The position numbers and the translations under genes are program-made. From Herbaspirillum sp. RV1423 (GTDB lineage Bacteria; Pseudomonadota; Gammaproteobacteria; Burkholderiales; Burkholderiaceae_D): 35,327 nucleotides of DNA. Below are positions 1 through 7,018 of the stretch, in pieces. Position 1 is the first letter of the stretch. Every line of letters starts with the position of its first letter. Location: the NCBI RefSeq assembly GCF_000577615.1, contig NZ_CBXX010000047.1:1-35327 (forward strand), written 5' to 3'. Under the pieces are notes generated by a model, which was given only the letters and a program-made list of their open reading frames with translations, was not told the DNA's origin and made no database searches.

Positions 1-34
1 CACCGACTACGAGCGCCACCGTCCGTTGAAGTAA
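1..34 (+). CDS. 3' tail of an unrecognised ORF
   Basis: Reading from base 2 gives TDYERHRPLK and a TAA stop at 32-34. Only ten residues are visible, too few to assign a family. The tail runs directly into a pair of direct repeats like those at insertion-sequence ends, so it may be the end of a transposition gene whose body lies outside the window. That is an inference from position alone. Confidence 0.25.
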   Translation, partial: TDYERHRPLK

Positions 35-94
35 AAGTGCCCGATTATCTGAAGCGAATTTGCCAATCGCCGCCGCATATGAAGCAAAAGTGCC
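28..94. repeat. Two 14-bp direct repeats, possible IS end
   Basis: GAAGTAAAAGTGCC at 28-41 and GAAGCAAAAGTGCC at 81-94 differ at one base and are 53 bp apart. The first overlaps the stop codon of the preceding ORF. Spaced, repeated transposase-binding motifs just after the last gene are typical of IS21-family ends, but no IS21 gene is visible here, so the family is a guess. Confidence 0.35.
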
Positions 95-152
95 GCAATC
101 CCGTCGCTCCAGAACGGACGGCTAATAAAGGCGGTAAGTTGGCCTTGGCTGT

Positions 153-1820
153 CTAAATTGGCTCAAACAAAAATACGTGATGAAGTTCAAGGTGATCTTC
201 GCCATTTTCAAAATATAAGGTTCCAATCGTACGGACTTTTCTATTTGCCAACTGGAATATGGAATTCGGATCTTGTGATGAATTGGAAGGCTTTTCAACA
301 AATAGCTGCTTATAGTAAAGATCCGTATGATATTCAGAGAACGTTGGCTCACCGTTAGGATTCAAATGAAAACAGCAAAAAGTCCGCTTTTTTGTTTGCT
401 GTTTGATTGTGTTGAGAGTGCCTTTAGATACGGTAATGAATTCCGCCGATTTATTTACGCGCGACAAATGCATGCCATTGATATCGGAACTTAAGACCAT
501 CCGATTCCATGTGTGAGAAATGCACTCGATGAAATCGGCCGAGGTCAAGTCAAAATCTAGGAATGCAAAATAGGTCAGGAGAAGCGACAGCTTCTCGGTG
601 AGTCTAGGAATAACTGATGCTGACGCGCTACCAAAAGTTATCGTTTTCCCGTGAGCAACATCATCTCTAAAGTTCTTCAAAGTTACAAAATCAGAGTGCG
701 TCAAATTGATAATCTTCAGAACGTCTTGATCAACATTTGAAACCACGTGTTGATACTTATCGACGAAGGAATGATCTATCGAACCAAAGATCTTAGTTGC
801 TAGCTCAACGATATCAGCACTTTGTTCTGTATTCAAATTCGATACGGTTGATAGCTCCCTGCTGAAGTGATTAATTCTATTCGTAGCTGACTTGCTGTTT
901 TTCTTGGGCAGTGATTTTGTCTTGAAATCTACGTAGGAGTCGAGAAGGAAAACATAGGCGGCAACTTTGTATTCCCAGAAATCCTGATATCGCTTCATTG
1001 AAGACAGTCTGATCCAATTGGGATCGCGCAATTCTGAATTAAAGAATGCTTGCGCGATGACTTGCCATTTTGCATCCTCATCTAAGATTCTTCGCTTTAG
1101 CAGATATCGCATTCCATTTTTGGCATCTCGTTCATCTTCTTCCACTTTTTCATAGTGAGGAAAATAAATAGAGTGCCATTTCCCGTTCTTATCTTTGGCG
1201 CGAACAGTGAGTACCGACACCGGTAGTGCCAATAGAATGGAGAACAGCGTGCAAAGACTAGTAACGAGGGAACGGATGTCGATCACTCCGAGATGAGAGT
1301 GAGAGTTTTCGACCAAAACAACCGCTGTATTGAGAATTTCGCTTCTCTCAGCTGTTGCTGTTAGATCAGTATGTGGATCAATTGCGAGGCAAAAATTTCC
1401 CAATGGAGATGTTACGTTTGCAGAGATTCTTGAAGGTCGGTTCTTCCATTGAACGGAAGTCCCGACGTCACCAATGATTCGTTCCCATTGAAAAAACCAT
1501 TGAGTGATGTGGGTCATTTCGATTTCGATGGAATCGAAAGCATTAAATGCTTCGCCAGCAAGAATGTATTCTGCATAAACGTCGCCGAAATGCAGCTCAC
1601 AATTAAACAGCGTATAGGATCTGCCTTCAAGTGAAGTTGCTACCAATCTTTCATAAGATTTTTCCGTATCAAATTTCGCAATTGTTCCCCCTCGAAATCT
1701 GAGTGAAATTGCTTTTCGTGGGCCAAAGGCCAACGTCGCATTTCCAACCTTTCCCAATTCATCATGAAAGACATCAACGGGGAAAGAATGGTCATCATTA
1801 AAAGAAATATTGTTCGTCAT
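153..1820 (-). CDS. ApeA-like HEPN-domain protein, putative anti-phage RNase
   Basis: This 555-aa protein has an N-terminal beta-rich region that reads like the ApeA N-terminal domain. A helical C-terminal half carries the HEPN active-site motif R-D-D-V-A-H (R385 and H390 from this start). HEPN proteins are metal-independent RNases, and ApeA itself is an abortive-infection type phage defence protein. The start is uncertain: the frame is open back to 1910 (TTG) with an ATG at 1898, but the ATG at 1820 fits the domain start; none has a convincing Shine-Dalgarno. It lies directly downstream of a second HEPN-type gene on the same strand (1876-3962), suggesting a two-gene unit. By eye its base composition is much more AT-rich than the catabolic genes, indicating acquisition by transfer. 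Family assignment is from pattern recognition only. Confidence 0.6.
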   Translation of the reverse strand: MTNNISFNDDHSFPVDVFHDELGKVGNATLAFGPRKAISLRFRGGTIAKFDTEKSYERLVATSLEGRSYTLFNCELHFGDVYAEYILAGEAFNAFDSIEIEMTHITQWFFQWERIIGDVGTSVQWKNRPSRISANVTSPLGNFCLAIDPHTDLTATAERSEILNTAVVLVENSHSHLGVIDIRSLVTSLCTLFSILLALPVSVLTVRAKDKNGKWHSIYFPHYEKVEEDERDAKNGMRYLLKRRILDEDAKWQVIAQAFFNSELRDPNWIRLSSMKRYQDFWEYKVAAYVFLLDSYVDFKTKSLPKKNSKSATNRINHFSRELSTVSNLNTEQSADIVELATKIFGSIDHSFVDKYQHVVSNVDQDVLKIINLTHSDFVTLKNFRDDVAHGKTITFGSASASVIPRLTEKLSLLLTYFAFLDFDLTSADFIECISHTWNRMVLSSDINGMHLSRVNKSAEFITVSKGTLNTIKQQTKKRTFCCFHLNPNGEPTFSEYHTDLYYKQLFVEKPSNSSQDPNSIFQLANRKVRTIGTLYFENGEDHLELHHVFLFEPI

Positions 1821-2350
1821 AGCACTTGCATGGCCTAAGCTATAAAGGTTTTTTAGATTCGAGTTATGTGAACCTCTACCGACGTGCCACGCCCCCATAA
1901 AGCGTATCAACGACCGTCTTCAGTATCTTGACCAAGCTCCGCACGTCGGCTTCCTCGATCGGTACTTTGCGCCCGACCGGAAGTCTACTATCCGTCTTGC
2001 GGACGAACTCCTCGTCAACAATGCCCATCTTGTGTGCTAATAAGTGACGCTTTTGAAATTGCTCGCATACAAAATCCCATTCGTCCTGGGCTACTCCAGC
2101 CCCAATATCGAAGCCTTCCTCCTTTTGGAGCTTGGTGCGCGCGGCATCGATGTTCTGAAATGACAGTTTGTAGGCCAACCCGGCACAGTGCTCTCGTCCA
2201 AAGCCGTCGAATGCCGATACCACGTCTTCCAGCGCATTTTCAACGAGTTTGGCTTGCACGTTCGCCTCGGCGCCGGCGGCCAGATCCAGCAATTTCAAAG
2301 ACAGATCAAAAGGTAATCCCCCCATTTCTAAGCTTAGCTAGAAGTAGAGG

Positions 2351-3178
2351 CTAAGCCGCAAGGGCCAATTTCTGCTTCGGGGTGATACCGCCGAGCGCCA
2401 TGTTCGGGCGTTCGTGATTGTAGGTCCATAGCCATTTGGTCGCAAACTCTTGGACTTCGTCGATCGATTCAAACAGGTAATGGGCCAGCCAGTCGTAGCG
2501 TACTGTGCGGTTGTAGCGCTCGACATAGGCATTTTGTTGCGGTTGCCCAGGCTGGATGTATTCGATTCGGATGGCGCGCTTTTGCGCCCATGCCGCCAGG
2601 GTCGCGCTGATGTATTCCGGCCCATTATCACAGCGAATGGTCAGCGGCTTGCCGCGCCATTCGATGATTTGATCCAAAGAGCGGATGACACGAGCCGCTG
2701 GCAGTGAGAAATCGACATCAATGGCAAGACCTTCGCGATTGAAGTCATCGATCACGTTGAACAATCGGATACTGCGCCCGTCGGACAATTGGTCGTGCAT
2801 GAAATCCATGGACCAGACCGCGTTGATCGATTCAGGAACGCTCAACGCTTCGGGCCTTTCCCTGACCAGCCGCTTCTTCGGTTTGATGCGCAAATTGAGC
2901 TCAAGCTCGCGATAAATGCGATAGACGCGTTTGTGGTTCCAACCGAATTCCTTGACGTTGCGCAGATACAGAAAGCACATGCCGAATCCCCAGTTGCGTT
3001 GATTGTTGGTCAGCCTTACCAGCCAGTCGGCAATCACGGCGTTCTCGCTCGACAACTTGGCATGATAGCGGTAGCAAACCACGCTGATCGCAAAGGCCGC
3101 GCAGGCCAACCGGATACTGCAGCCATATTGCTGAACCGCTTTTTTGGCCATCTCTCGTCGCAGAGATGGCCTTACCAC
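2351..3178 (-). CDS. IS3-family transposase OrfB (DDE integrase domain)
   Basis: The 275-aa OrfB carries the rve-type catalytic core: the first Asp in WSMDFMHDQ, the second in CDNGPEY, and the Glu in QNAYVERYNRTVR, followed by the typical C-terminal NHERPNMALGG. It overlaps the end of OrfA in the -1 frame and is normally made as an OrfAB fusion. No lesion is visible in the frame. A C-terminal stop follows directly inside the inverted repeat. This is the catalytic subunit that cuts and joins the IS ends. Confidence 0.93.
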   Translation of the reverse strand: MVRPSLRREMAKKAVQQYGCSIRLACAAFAISVVCYRYHAKLSSENAVIADWLVRLTNNQRNWGFGMCFLYLRNVKEFGWNHKRVYRIYRELELNLRIKPKKRLVRERPEALSVPESINAVWSMDFMHDQLSDGRSIRLFNVIDDFNREGLAIDVDFSLPAARVIRSLDQIIEWRGKPLTIRCDNGPEYISATLAAWAQKRAIRIEYIQPGQPQQNAYVERYNRTVRYDWLAHYLFESIDEVQEFATKWLWTYNHERPNMALGGITPKQKLALAA

Positions 3179-3185
3179 TTTTTTT
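3146..3185 (-). promoter_or_regulatory. Programmed -1 frameshift signal of the IS3 element
   Basis: On the minus strand the end of orfA holds the slippery heptamer A-AAA-AAG (run of seven A at 3185-3179, G at 3178). Six bases further on comes a perfect 10-bp hairpin: GGCCATCTCT at 3146-3155 pairs with AGAGATGGCC at 3162-3171 around a 6-base loop. OrfB lies in the -1 frame from orfA. Heptamer, short spacer and stem-loop form the classic arrangement that makes the OrfAB transposase in IS3-family elements. Confidence 0.85.
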
Positions 3186-3438
3186 GCATGGCCTCCGTCA
3201 CCATCTCCGCCTTCAATCTTTCTTCGGCGTACATTTTTTTGAGCCGGCGGTTCTCGTCCTCAAGTTCTTTCATCCTGGACATCATCGACGCATCCATGCC
3301 GCCGTATTTGCTGCGCCACTTATAAAACGACGCCGAACTCATTCCATGCTCCCGGCAAAGCTCCGGTACGGGCGTACCTGCCTCGGCCTGCTTCAAGATG
3401 CTGATGATCTGACTTTCCGTGAATCGTGATGTCTTCAT
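3172..3438 (-). CDS. IS3-family transposase OrfA (HTH protein)
   Basis: The 88-aa protein starts MKTSRFTESQIISILKQ, the standard N-terminal helix-turn-helix of IS3 OrfA, followed by CREHGMSSASFYKWRSKYGG and a leucine-zipper-like stretch (MKELEDENRRLKKMY). A GAGGAAG ribosome-binding site lies before the ATG at 3438; the frame is open five codons further upstream but without a site. The protein binds the IS ends and is joined to OrfB by -1 frameshifting at its own 3' end. Confidence 0.92.
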   Translation of the reverse strand: MKTSRFTESQIISILKQAEAGTPVPELCREHGMSSASFYKWRSKYGGMDASMMSRMKELEDENRRLKKMYAEERLKAEMVTEAMQKKW

Positions 3439-4064
3439 GTAAAACTTCCTCAAAATCTCATTTAAGAAAATTCTACTTCTAACTGATACTTTTTAAAGGG
3501 GGGATTACCAAAATTCGCACAGGCGATTTGCTGCGAATTGTGAACACCGCAGTCGGGACAATAGCCAAACGCACCGTAAATTGTGTATTGCAGCGTGCAG
3601 GCAGCGCACGTCACGCGCTCTTCCAGCTCACGCTCGGAATAACGCGCAATCGGAGTGGGCTCACCCTTGACGGTGATGCCGATGGAAATGAAGGCGTTTC
3701 TGTCGGGGCGACGCTCCATTTTCTTCATTTCGCCCAGCAAATGGCGGCTGACCTCGTGAAGCGCCACTGATTGCGCATACTCGATCTGCGCCTTCGTCCA
3801 GAAGGTGTCGTGACCGTCAACGTGATTGCAGTAGGGACAGTGACAGCCAGGAACGTCCGGTATGCCGGTGCCGCCCTTGATCTTGAAGTATTTCTCGCAT
3901 TCGGGGCATTCCCGTCCCAGATAACCTTCGTCATCCGGCTCGATCGGTACTGAAAACTCCATTACGTCCCTTTCGCTGATAGCTTCTTGTATGGTTTCTT
4001 ACGAAGGTGCCATTGTCGACGCTATTGGCATAAATATTTTCTCTGATGAGCCATCGGGCGGCGT

Positions 4065-4760
4065 TTAATCTTTCAGCTTCTTAAGTACGTCATCTTGAGC
4101 AGCCTGTTTGGCTTGGGCATCACTAATTTTTTGTTTGATACTCTGAATCGCAGAGTCTCGTTCTTTTCTGGAGATTTGCTTGATATCTACATTTTTTCCA
4201 TCTCGATCAATGTGGATCTGGATTAGTTGATCCTCTTTGAAATAATAACGATGCAATTTCGAATCTCTCGTCAACCATCCGGTAGTTAGCAATTTATATT
4301 TCAGATACTCAGTTCCCTCGTCATCCTTGCGACATTCGATAGGTTTATCCCACACATCAAGTTTCTTTTTCGCTACACATCGCTCTTCGTACTGCGTCTC
4401 TGGCAGAAGAAATGAGATGCTTTCATAGCTTAATTTTTCCGGCACTCTTTGATCTTGAGGTAACTCGGTTTTATAGGTGCCGTCATCCAGAAAATAGTCC
4501 TTATACTCAAGACTCAACGACGCGTTCAAAGTCTTCACGCCCAGCAAGGTAGTCTTGTCTGTTCGAGCACATTCAAAGTGACCGTAGCCTGATTTACAAT
4601 CCTTGAAACCCATTTTCTTTGCCTCTTCAATACGCCCCGGCAATTTATAGCCATCGAAATCGATCACGTTAAATCGACGTACTGGCTCAGCTTTTCCCCC
4701 GCATGCGGCAATGAGCAAAGGACACGCCGCAATCAATGCGTAGAGATAGATTTTTCCCAT
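4065..4760 (-). CDS. Putative lipoprotein, unknown function
   Basis: From the ATG at 4760 the 231-aa product starts MGKIYLYALIAACPLLIAAC, a signal peptide with lipobox I-A-A-C, so Cys20 would be lipidated. The frame is open back to 4808, but that start would bury the signal peptide. The mature part is hydrophilic, rich in Lys, Asp and Tyr, and ends in a charged, probably coiled helix (QISRKERDSAIQSIKQKISDAQAKQAAQDD). I do not recognise the family. It lies in the same AT-rich segment as the HEPN genes and is separated from them by about 100 bp with no visible gene. Confidence 0.6.
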   Translation of the reverse strand: MGKIYLYALIAACPLLIAACGGKAEPVRRFNVIDFDGYKLPGRIEEAKKMGFKDCKSGYGHFECARTDKTTLLGVKTLNASLSLEYKDYFLDDGTYKTELPQDQRVPEKLSYESISFLLPETQYEERCVAKKKLDVWDKPIECRKDDEGTEYLKYKLLTTGWLTRDSKLHRYYFKEDQLIQIHIDRDGKNVDIKQISRKERDSAIQSIKQKISDAQAKQAAQDDVLKKLKD

Positions 4761-5219
4761 CATATTCTTAGAGATATAAATTAAAAATTGCTGCCATGTG
4801 AAAGCCACAAGACACCCCCATCGCCGTACGATTGATGCCTACATTTTGTTGTAGGTCTGTTCAGGCGGAAAAGATTTTAGTATTTTTACGTCATTCTGAT
4901 GGGAATGTTTGGCGACCATCTCAATGGTCGCAAACAATCAAACTTCATGAGAGACGTTCGCATGAATCATGCCTTGCTCTGCTTATGCTGGAATACCCTT
5001 TATTTCCCTAGCGATAAGCAGCCTGCCATGGCGTTGTAGCATTTTGCAGACAGTGTTGGTGTCACCTAGCCCATTTGCCATCAAGATGAGATTGCTTGCA
5101 GCGTCCGTGACCTTCGCGCTACCGTTGAAAAAGACTAACAGCGAGGAGTTTTTAATGGATGCCATTAGTGCCAAGTGTGGCCATTTGAAGCGTAGACTAA
5201 AGAGAAACGAACGACTAAC
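4761..5219. other. AT-rich intergenic stretch with one doubtful 60-aa ORF
   Basis: No clear gene lies here. The best candidate is a minus-strand frame from the ATG at 5165 to the stop at 4983, giving MASIKNSSLLVFFNGSAKVT and a helical tail ending REIKGIPA. Its frame continues upstream until it meets the inverted-repeat element at 5220, so it may be the 3' remnant of a longer gene cut by that element. No family is recognised, and an overlapping plus-strand frame (4969-5238) is no better supported. Confidence 0.3.
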
Positions 5220-5387
5220 TGTAGTGACCTGCGTTTGAAACGGGCCGGACCTGCATTCCAGCCGATTCTCAGCCAGGAATAACTGCAACTGACGGCCCCC
5301 TCAAACCAGCATTAGCTGCAAGTGGACCTGCATTTGATGGGGCCGACCTGCATTCCATCGGCGCGAGCCAGGATTAACTGCAACTGA
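5220..5387 (+). repeat. Left 168-bp terminal inverted repeat
   Basis: It holds two related units. Unit 1 (5226-5293) starts GACCTGCGTTTGA and unit 2 (5325-5388) starts GACCTGCATTTGA. Each then has GACCTGCATTCCA 20-22 bp later and ends TAACTGCAACTGAC. A 31-bp spacer separates them. The same order occurs, inverted, at 6837-7004. Repeated motifs of this type usually mark transposase binding sites. Confidence 0.85.
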
Positions 5388-5390
5388 CCA

Positions 5391-6008
5391 TCAGCAATGC
5401 CGTTCGGCCAGTTCGATGATGCGAGGGTTGAACTCTTCGGGCCGCAGGCATTCCATGGGGCCGCGCTGGGGCCACACCTTGAGGATGTTGGCCGGGCGCT
5501 GCTCCATTGGACCGTTGCCCAACTCTGGTCCAATGATGTAGGTCGGCACATTGTGGCGCGCATAGTGCGGGTACATTTGGCGGGCGTAGTCCTCGAATCT
5601 GCCATCATCGATTGCGCCATCGGCGAACACCAAGAACGCCACCATCGTGCCGCACATATCGCAACGTACTTCCTCGCAAGGAACTTGACCCTGTGGGTGA
5701 GGTTGTCGAATTGGGAGCGGCGCGGGGCGTCCGCGCCCCCGCACCGATTCAAGGATACGTGTCAACTCCTTGCAAATCGGGTCGAGGACTTTAAGGCGTT
5801 GTTGCGTCATCGGGTCGCACGCTTCGCCGGCAACTTCGCTGACGATCTGTGTATCTCCTGTCGGCGTGCTTTCTACGGCAAGCCTGCCAAGTTCGCCCAG
5901 CTCGTAATCACGGAACACATACGCCATGCCGTTCGGTAGAAGTTGCCGCGTGACAGTGATATTCGGCGGCAAACGGAATCCTAAACCGGAAGAAAGATTT
6001 TCGGTCAT
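5391..6008 (-). CDS. Unknown cargo protein of the inverted-repeat element
   Basis: The 205-aa product from the ATG at 6008 (MTENLSSGLGFRLPP) starts five bases after the parE stop, with CCGGAG upstream, so it is probably translated from the parDE transcript. The frame is open back to 6059, which would overlap parE. The sequence holds a C-x-x-C pair (CDMCGTMVAFLVFAD) in its second half. No signal peptide or membrane segment is visible. It ends three bases inside the left terminal repeat. I do not recognise the family. Its place in a toxin-antitoxin operon could mean a third module component or simply cargo. Confidence 0.6.
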   Translation of the reverse strand: MTENLSSGLGFRLPPNITVTRQLLPNGMAYVFRDYELGELGRLAVESTPTGDTQIVSEVAGEACDPMTQQRLKVLDPICKELTRILESVRGRGRPAPLPIRQPHPQGQVPCEEVRCDMCGTMVAFLVFADGAIDDGRFEDYARQMYPHYARHNVPTYIIGPELGNGPMEQRPANILKVWPQRGPMECLRPEEFNPRIIELAERHC

Positions 6009-6012
6009 CGCT

Positions 6013-6339
6013 TCAGTGCTCCGGTCCATCATCGGAGTCAACTTGCAAGATCGTTTCATAATCCTGACCGCCGTAGAAGATGCCGATGATGGATATTTGC
6101 TCGGTGTCCACGGCGAAAGCGATCACAGCACGCTTCTTGTAGTTGGTGATGCGCAGGCCCGGCCGCACGTCATCGCGCACAGTGCCGCGATGGGGGAAGG
6201 TACACAGACTCTCGCAGTAGCTGACGATAGCTTCCGTGTACCCGGTTGCTATATCGGACGAGGCCGCATCGGCAATGTAGCGGTACAGCGCTATAAGTTG
6301 TTCCTCGGCCTCGGGGGAGAAGATGACGCGGTAGCTCAT
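6013..6339 (-). CDS. parE: ParE/RelE-superfamily toxin
   Basis: The 108-aa protein has the ParE signature: an N-terminal MSYRVIFSPEAEEQLIALYRYI helix hairpin, the FPHRGTVRDDVRPGLR strand region, and the C-terminal strand IIGIFYGGQDYE. ParE toxins usually poison DNA gyrase, and related RelE toxins cleave mRNA in the ribosome. Its start overlaps the parD stop by four bases (ATGA), a standard antitoxin-first arrangement. The frame is intact. Confidence 0.88.
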   Translation of the reverse strand: MSYRVIFSPEAEEQLIALYRYIADAASSDIATGYTEAIVSYCESLCTFPHRGTVRDDVRPGLRITNYKKRAVIAFAVDTEQISIIGIFYGGQDYETILQVDSDDGPEH

Positions 6340-6605
6340 CGCGCCTTGGCGTGCTCGGCGGCTAGGCGGGCGCGTACCTGGTCAACGGTAACGGCTCGGG
6401 CTGGATCGGCTTTCAACGCATCGTATGCCGGTCCGACCTGGTGGTTCAGCCAGCTTTCAACAGCCCGATCACGCGCCAGGAGCGCACGCAGACCGTCGCG
6501 GATGACTTCGCTTTCCGTCGCGTACTCACCAGTCCGCACCTTGGCCTTCACCACGTCCGCCATATCCAGCGGCAGGGTGATACTCAATTGCTGAGTTGTT
6601 CGCAT
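6336..6605 (-). CDS. parD: ParD-family antitoxin
   Basis: The 89-aa protein begins MRTTQQLSITLPLDMADVV, a ribbon-helix-helix DNA-binding fold, and continues ESEVIRDGLRALLARD, typical of ParD. The C-terminal half would wrap the ParE toxin. GGAG lies seven bases before the ATG at 6605; longer frames upstream lack such a site. The palindrome at 6626-6640 is placed for autoregulation. Confidence 0.9.
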   Translation of the reverse strand: MRTTQQLSITLPLDMADVVKAKVRTGEYATESEVIRDGLRALLARDRAVESWLNHQVGPAYDALKADPARAVTVDQVRARLAAEHAKAR

Positions 6606-6625
6606 AGTAGTCTCCGATTGCGTGA

Positions 6626-6640
6626 TAGGATTTAATCCTA
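6626..6640. promoter_or_regulatory. Palindromic operator upstream of parD
   Basis: TAGGATTTAATCCTA is a perfect 7-bp inverted repeat around one central base, 20 bp before the parD start. Ribbon-helix-helix antitoxins bind such palindromes to repress their own operon, so this is the likely ParD/ParDE site. The binding is inferred. Confidence 0.6.
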
Positions 6641-6699
6641 CTCGAATCATCGCCAAGAGTCCAGCCTTGTCGTTGGATGCCGGGGAGCGGGCGCAAAAT

Positions 6700-6721
6700 C
6701 CAGAAAAGGTAGGTTTTCTGG
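6700..6721. repeat. 8-bp hairpin in the parDE upstream region
   Basis: CCAGAAAA and TTTTCTGG are perfect arms around a 6-base loop. A second inverted repeat, CTTGTTC-CAT-GAACAAG, lies at about 6793-6809. The 231-bp stretch between parD and the right terminal repeat otherwise shows no gene. The function of the hairpins is unknown; they could serve the promoter or be element structure. Confidence 0.4.
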
Positions 6722-6836
6722 ACGGACGATGACGCAGGCACGCTGTGGCCGGGATGCCCGGCGCTCGAAGTCCACAAACGCAGTCCACCAAACTTGTTCC
6801 ATGAACAAGGCCGCTCAATAAGTTCCTGGAACATTT

Positions 6837-7004
6837 TCAGTTGCAGTTATTTCTGGTTCTCGCTGATGGAATGCAGGTCGGACCCATCAAATGCAGGTCC
6901 ATTTGCAGCTAATGCTGGTTTGAGGGGACCGTCAGTTGCAGTTATTCCTGGCTGAGAATCGGCTGGAATGCTGGTCTGGCCCGTTTCAAACGCAGGTCGC
7001 TACA
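6837..7004 (-). repeat. Right 168-bp terminal inverted repeat
   Basis: This is the inverted partner of 5220-5387, matching across its full 168 bp with scattered substitutions and no indels. Its outer end lies only 14 bp before the ATG of the first yceI gene, so the element has probably replaced that gene's promoter region. Confidence 0.85.
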
Positions 7005-7018
7005 CTTAAGGAACAGTA

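Larger units (their letters stand above)
2312..3509 (-). mobile_element. IS3-family insertion sequence, 1198 bp
   Basis: The element is bounded by imperfect inverted repeats of about 38 bp that begin GGTAATCCCCCC (2312-2323, and its complement at 3498-3509) and contain TAGAAGTAGA (2339-2348 and complement at 3472-3481). A 4-bp direct repeat AAAA flanks it (2308-2311 and 3510-3513), and excision restores the interrupted frame, which fixes the ends. It carries the usual orfA and orfB pair with a programmed frameshift signal. It appears intact and may still be mobile. Confidence 0.9.
1876..3962 (-). pseudogene. Zinc-ribbon/HEPN-type gene split by an IS3 element
   Basis: The 5' part (3962-3510) encodes 151 residues with four CxxC knuckles (C19/C22, C42/C45, C119/C122, C135/C138), two zinc ribbons. 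The 3' part (2307-1876) encodes 143 residues with R-H-L-L-A-H, an Rx4H HEPN motif. Removing the IS at 2312-3509 and one copy of the AAAA duplication joins the halves in frame as ...ACANF-DLSLKLLDLA..., giving a 294-aa protein. This resembles a conserved hypothetical family with N-terminal zinc ribbons and a C-terminal helical domain. An AAAGGGA ribosome-binding site precedes the ATG at 3962. As it stands the gene yields only a 166-aa truncated product ending inside the IS. The reading frame ends 56 bp before the chosen start of the ApeA-like gene. Confidence 0.8.
5220..7004. mobile_element. 1785-bp inverted-repeat element carrying parDE, no transposase
   Basis: Two terminal inverted repeats of exactly 168 bp (5220-5387 and 6837-7004) face each other without any gap in alignment; I count roughly 90 percent or better identity by eye. 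The element starts TGTAG and ends CTACA. Inside are only parD, parE and one unknown gene, all leftward, and no transposase or recombinase. The repeats are complex, each built of two related units, like the multi-site ends of IS21 or Tn7-type elements. This suggests a non-autonomous unit moved in trans. No target duplication is evident (left flank CTAAC, right flank CTTAA). The whole reading is inferred from structure. Confidence 0.75.

Noticed and set aside
2339..3481. Inner inverted repeat TAGAAGTAGA as the IS3 element ends
   Set aside because: These ends give no target duplication and do not restore the host reading frame. The outer GGTAATCCCCCC ends give AAAA duplications and an in-frame junction.
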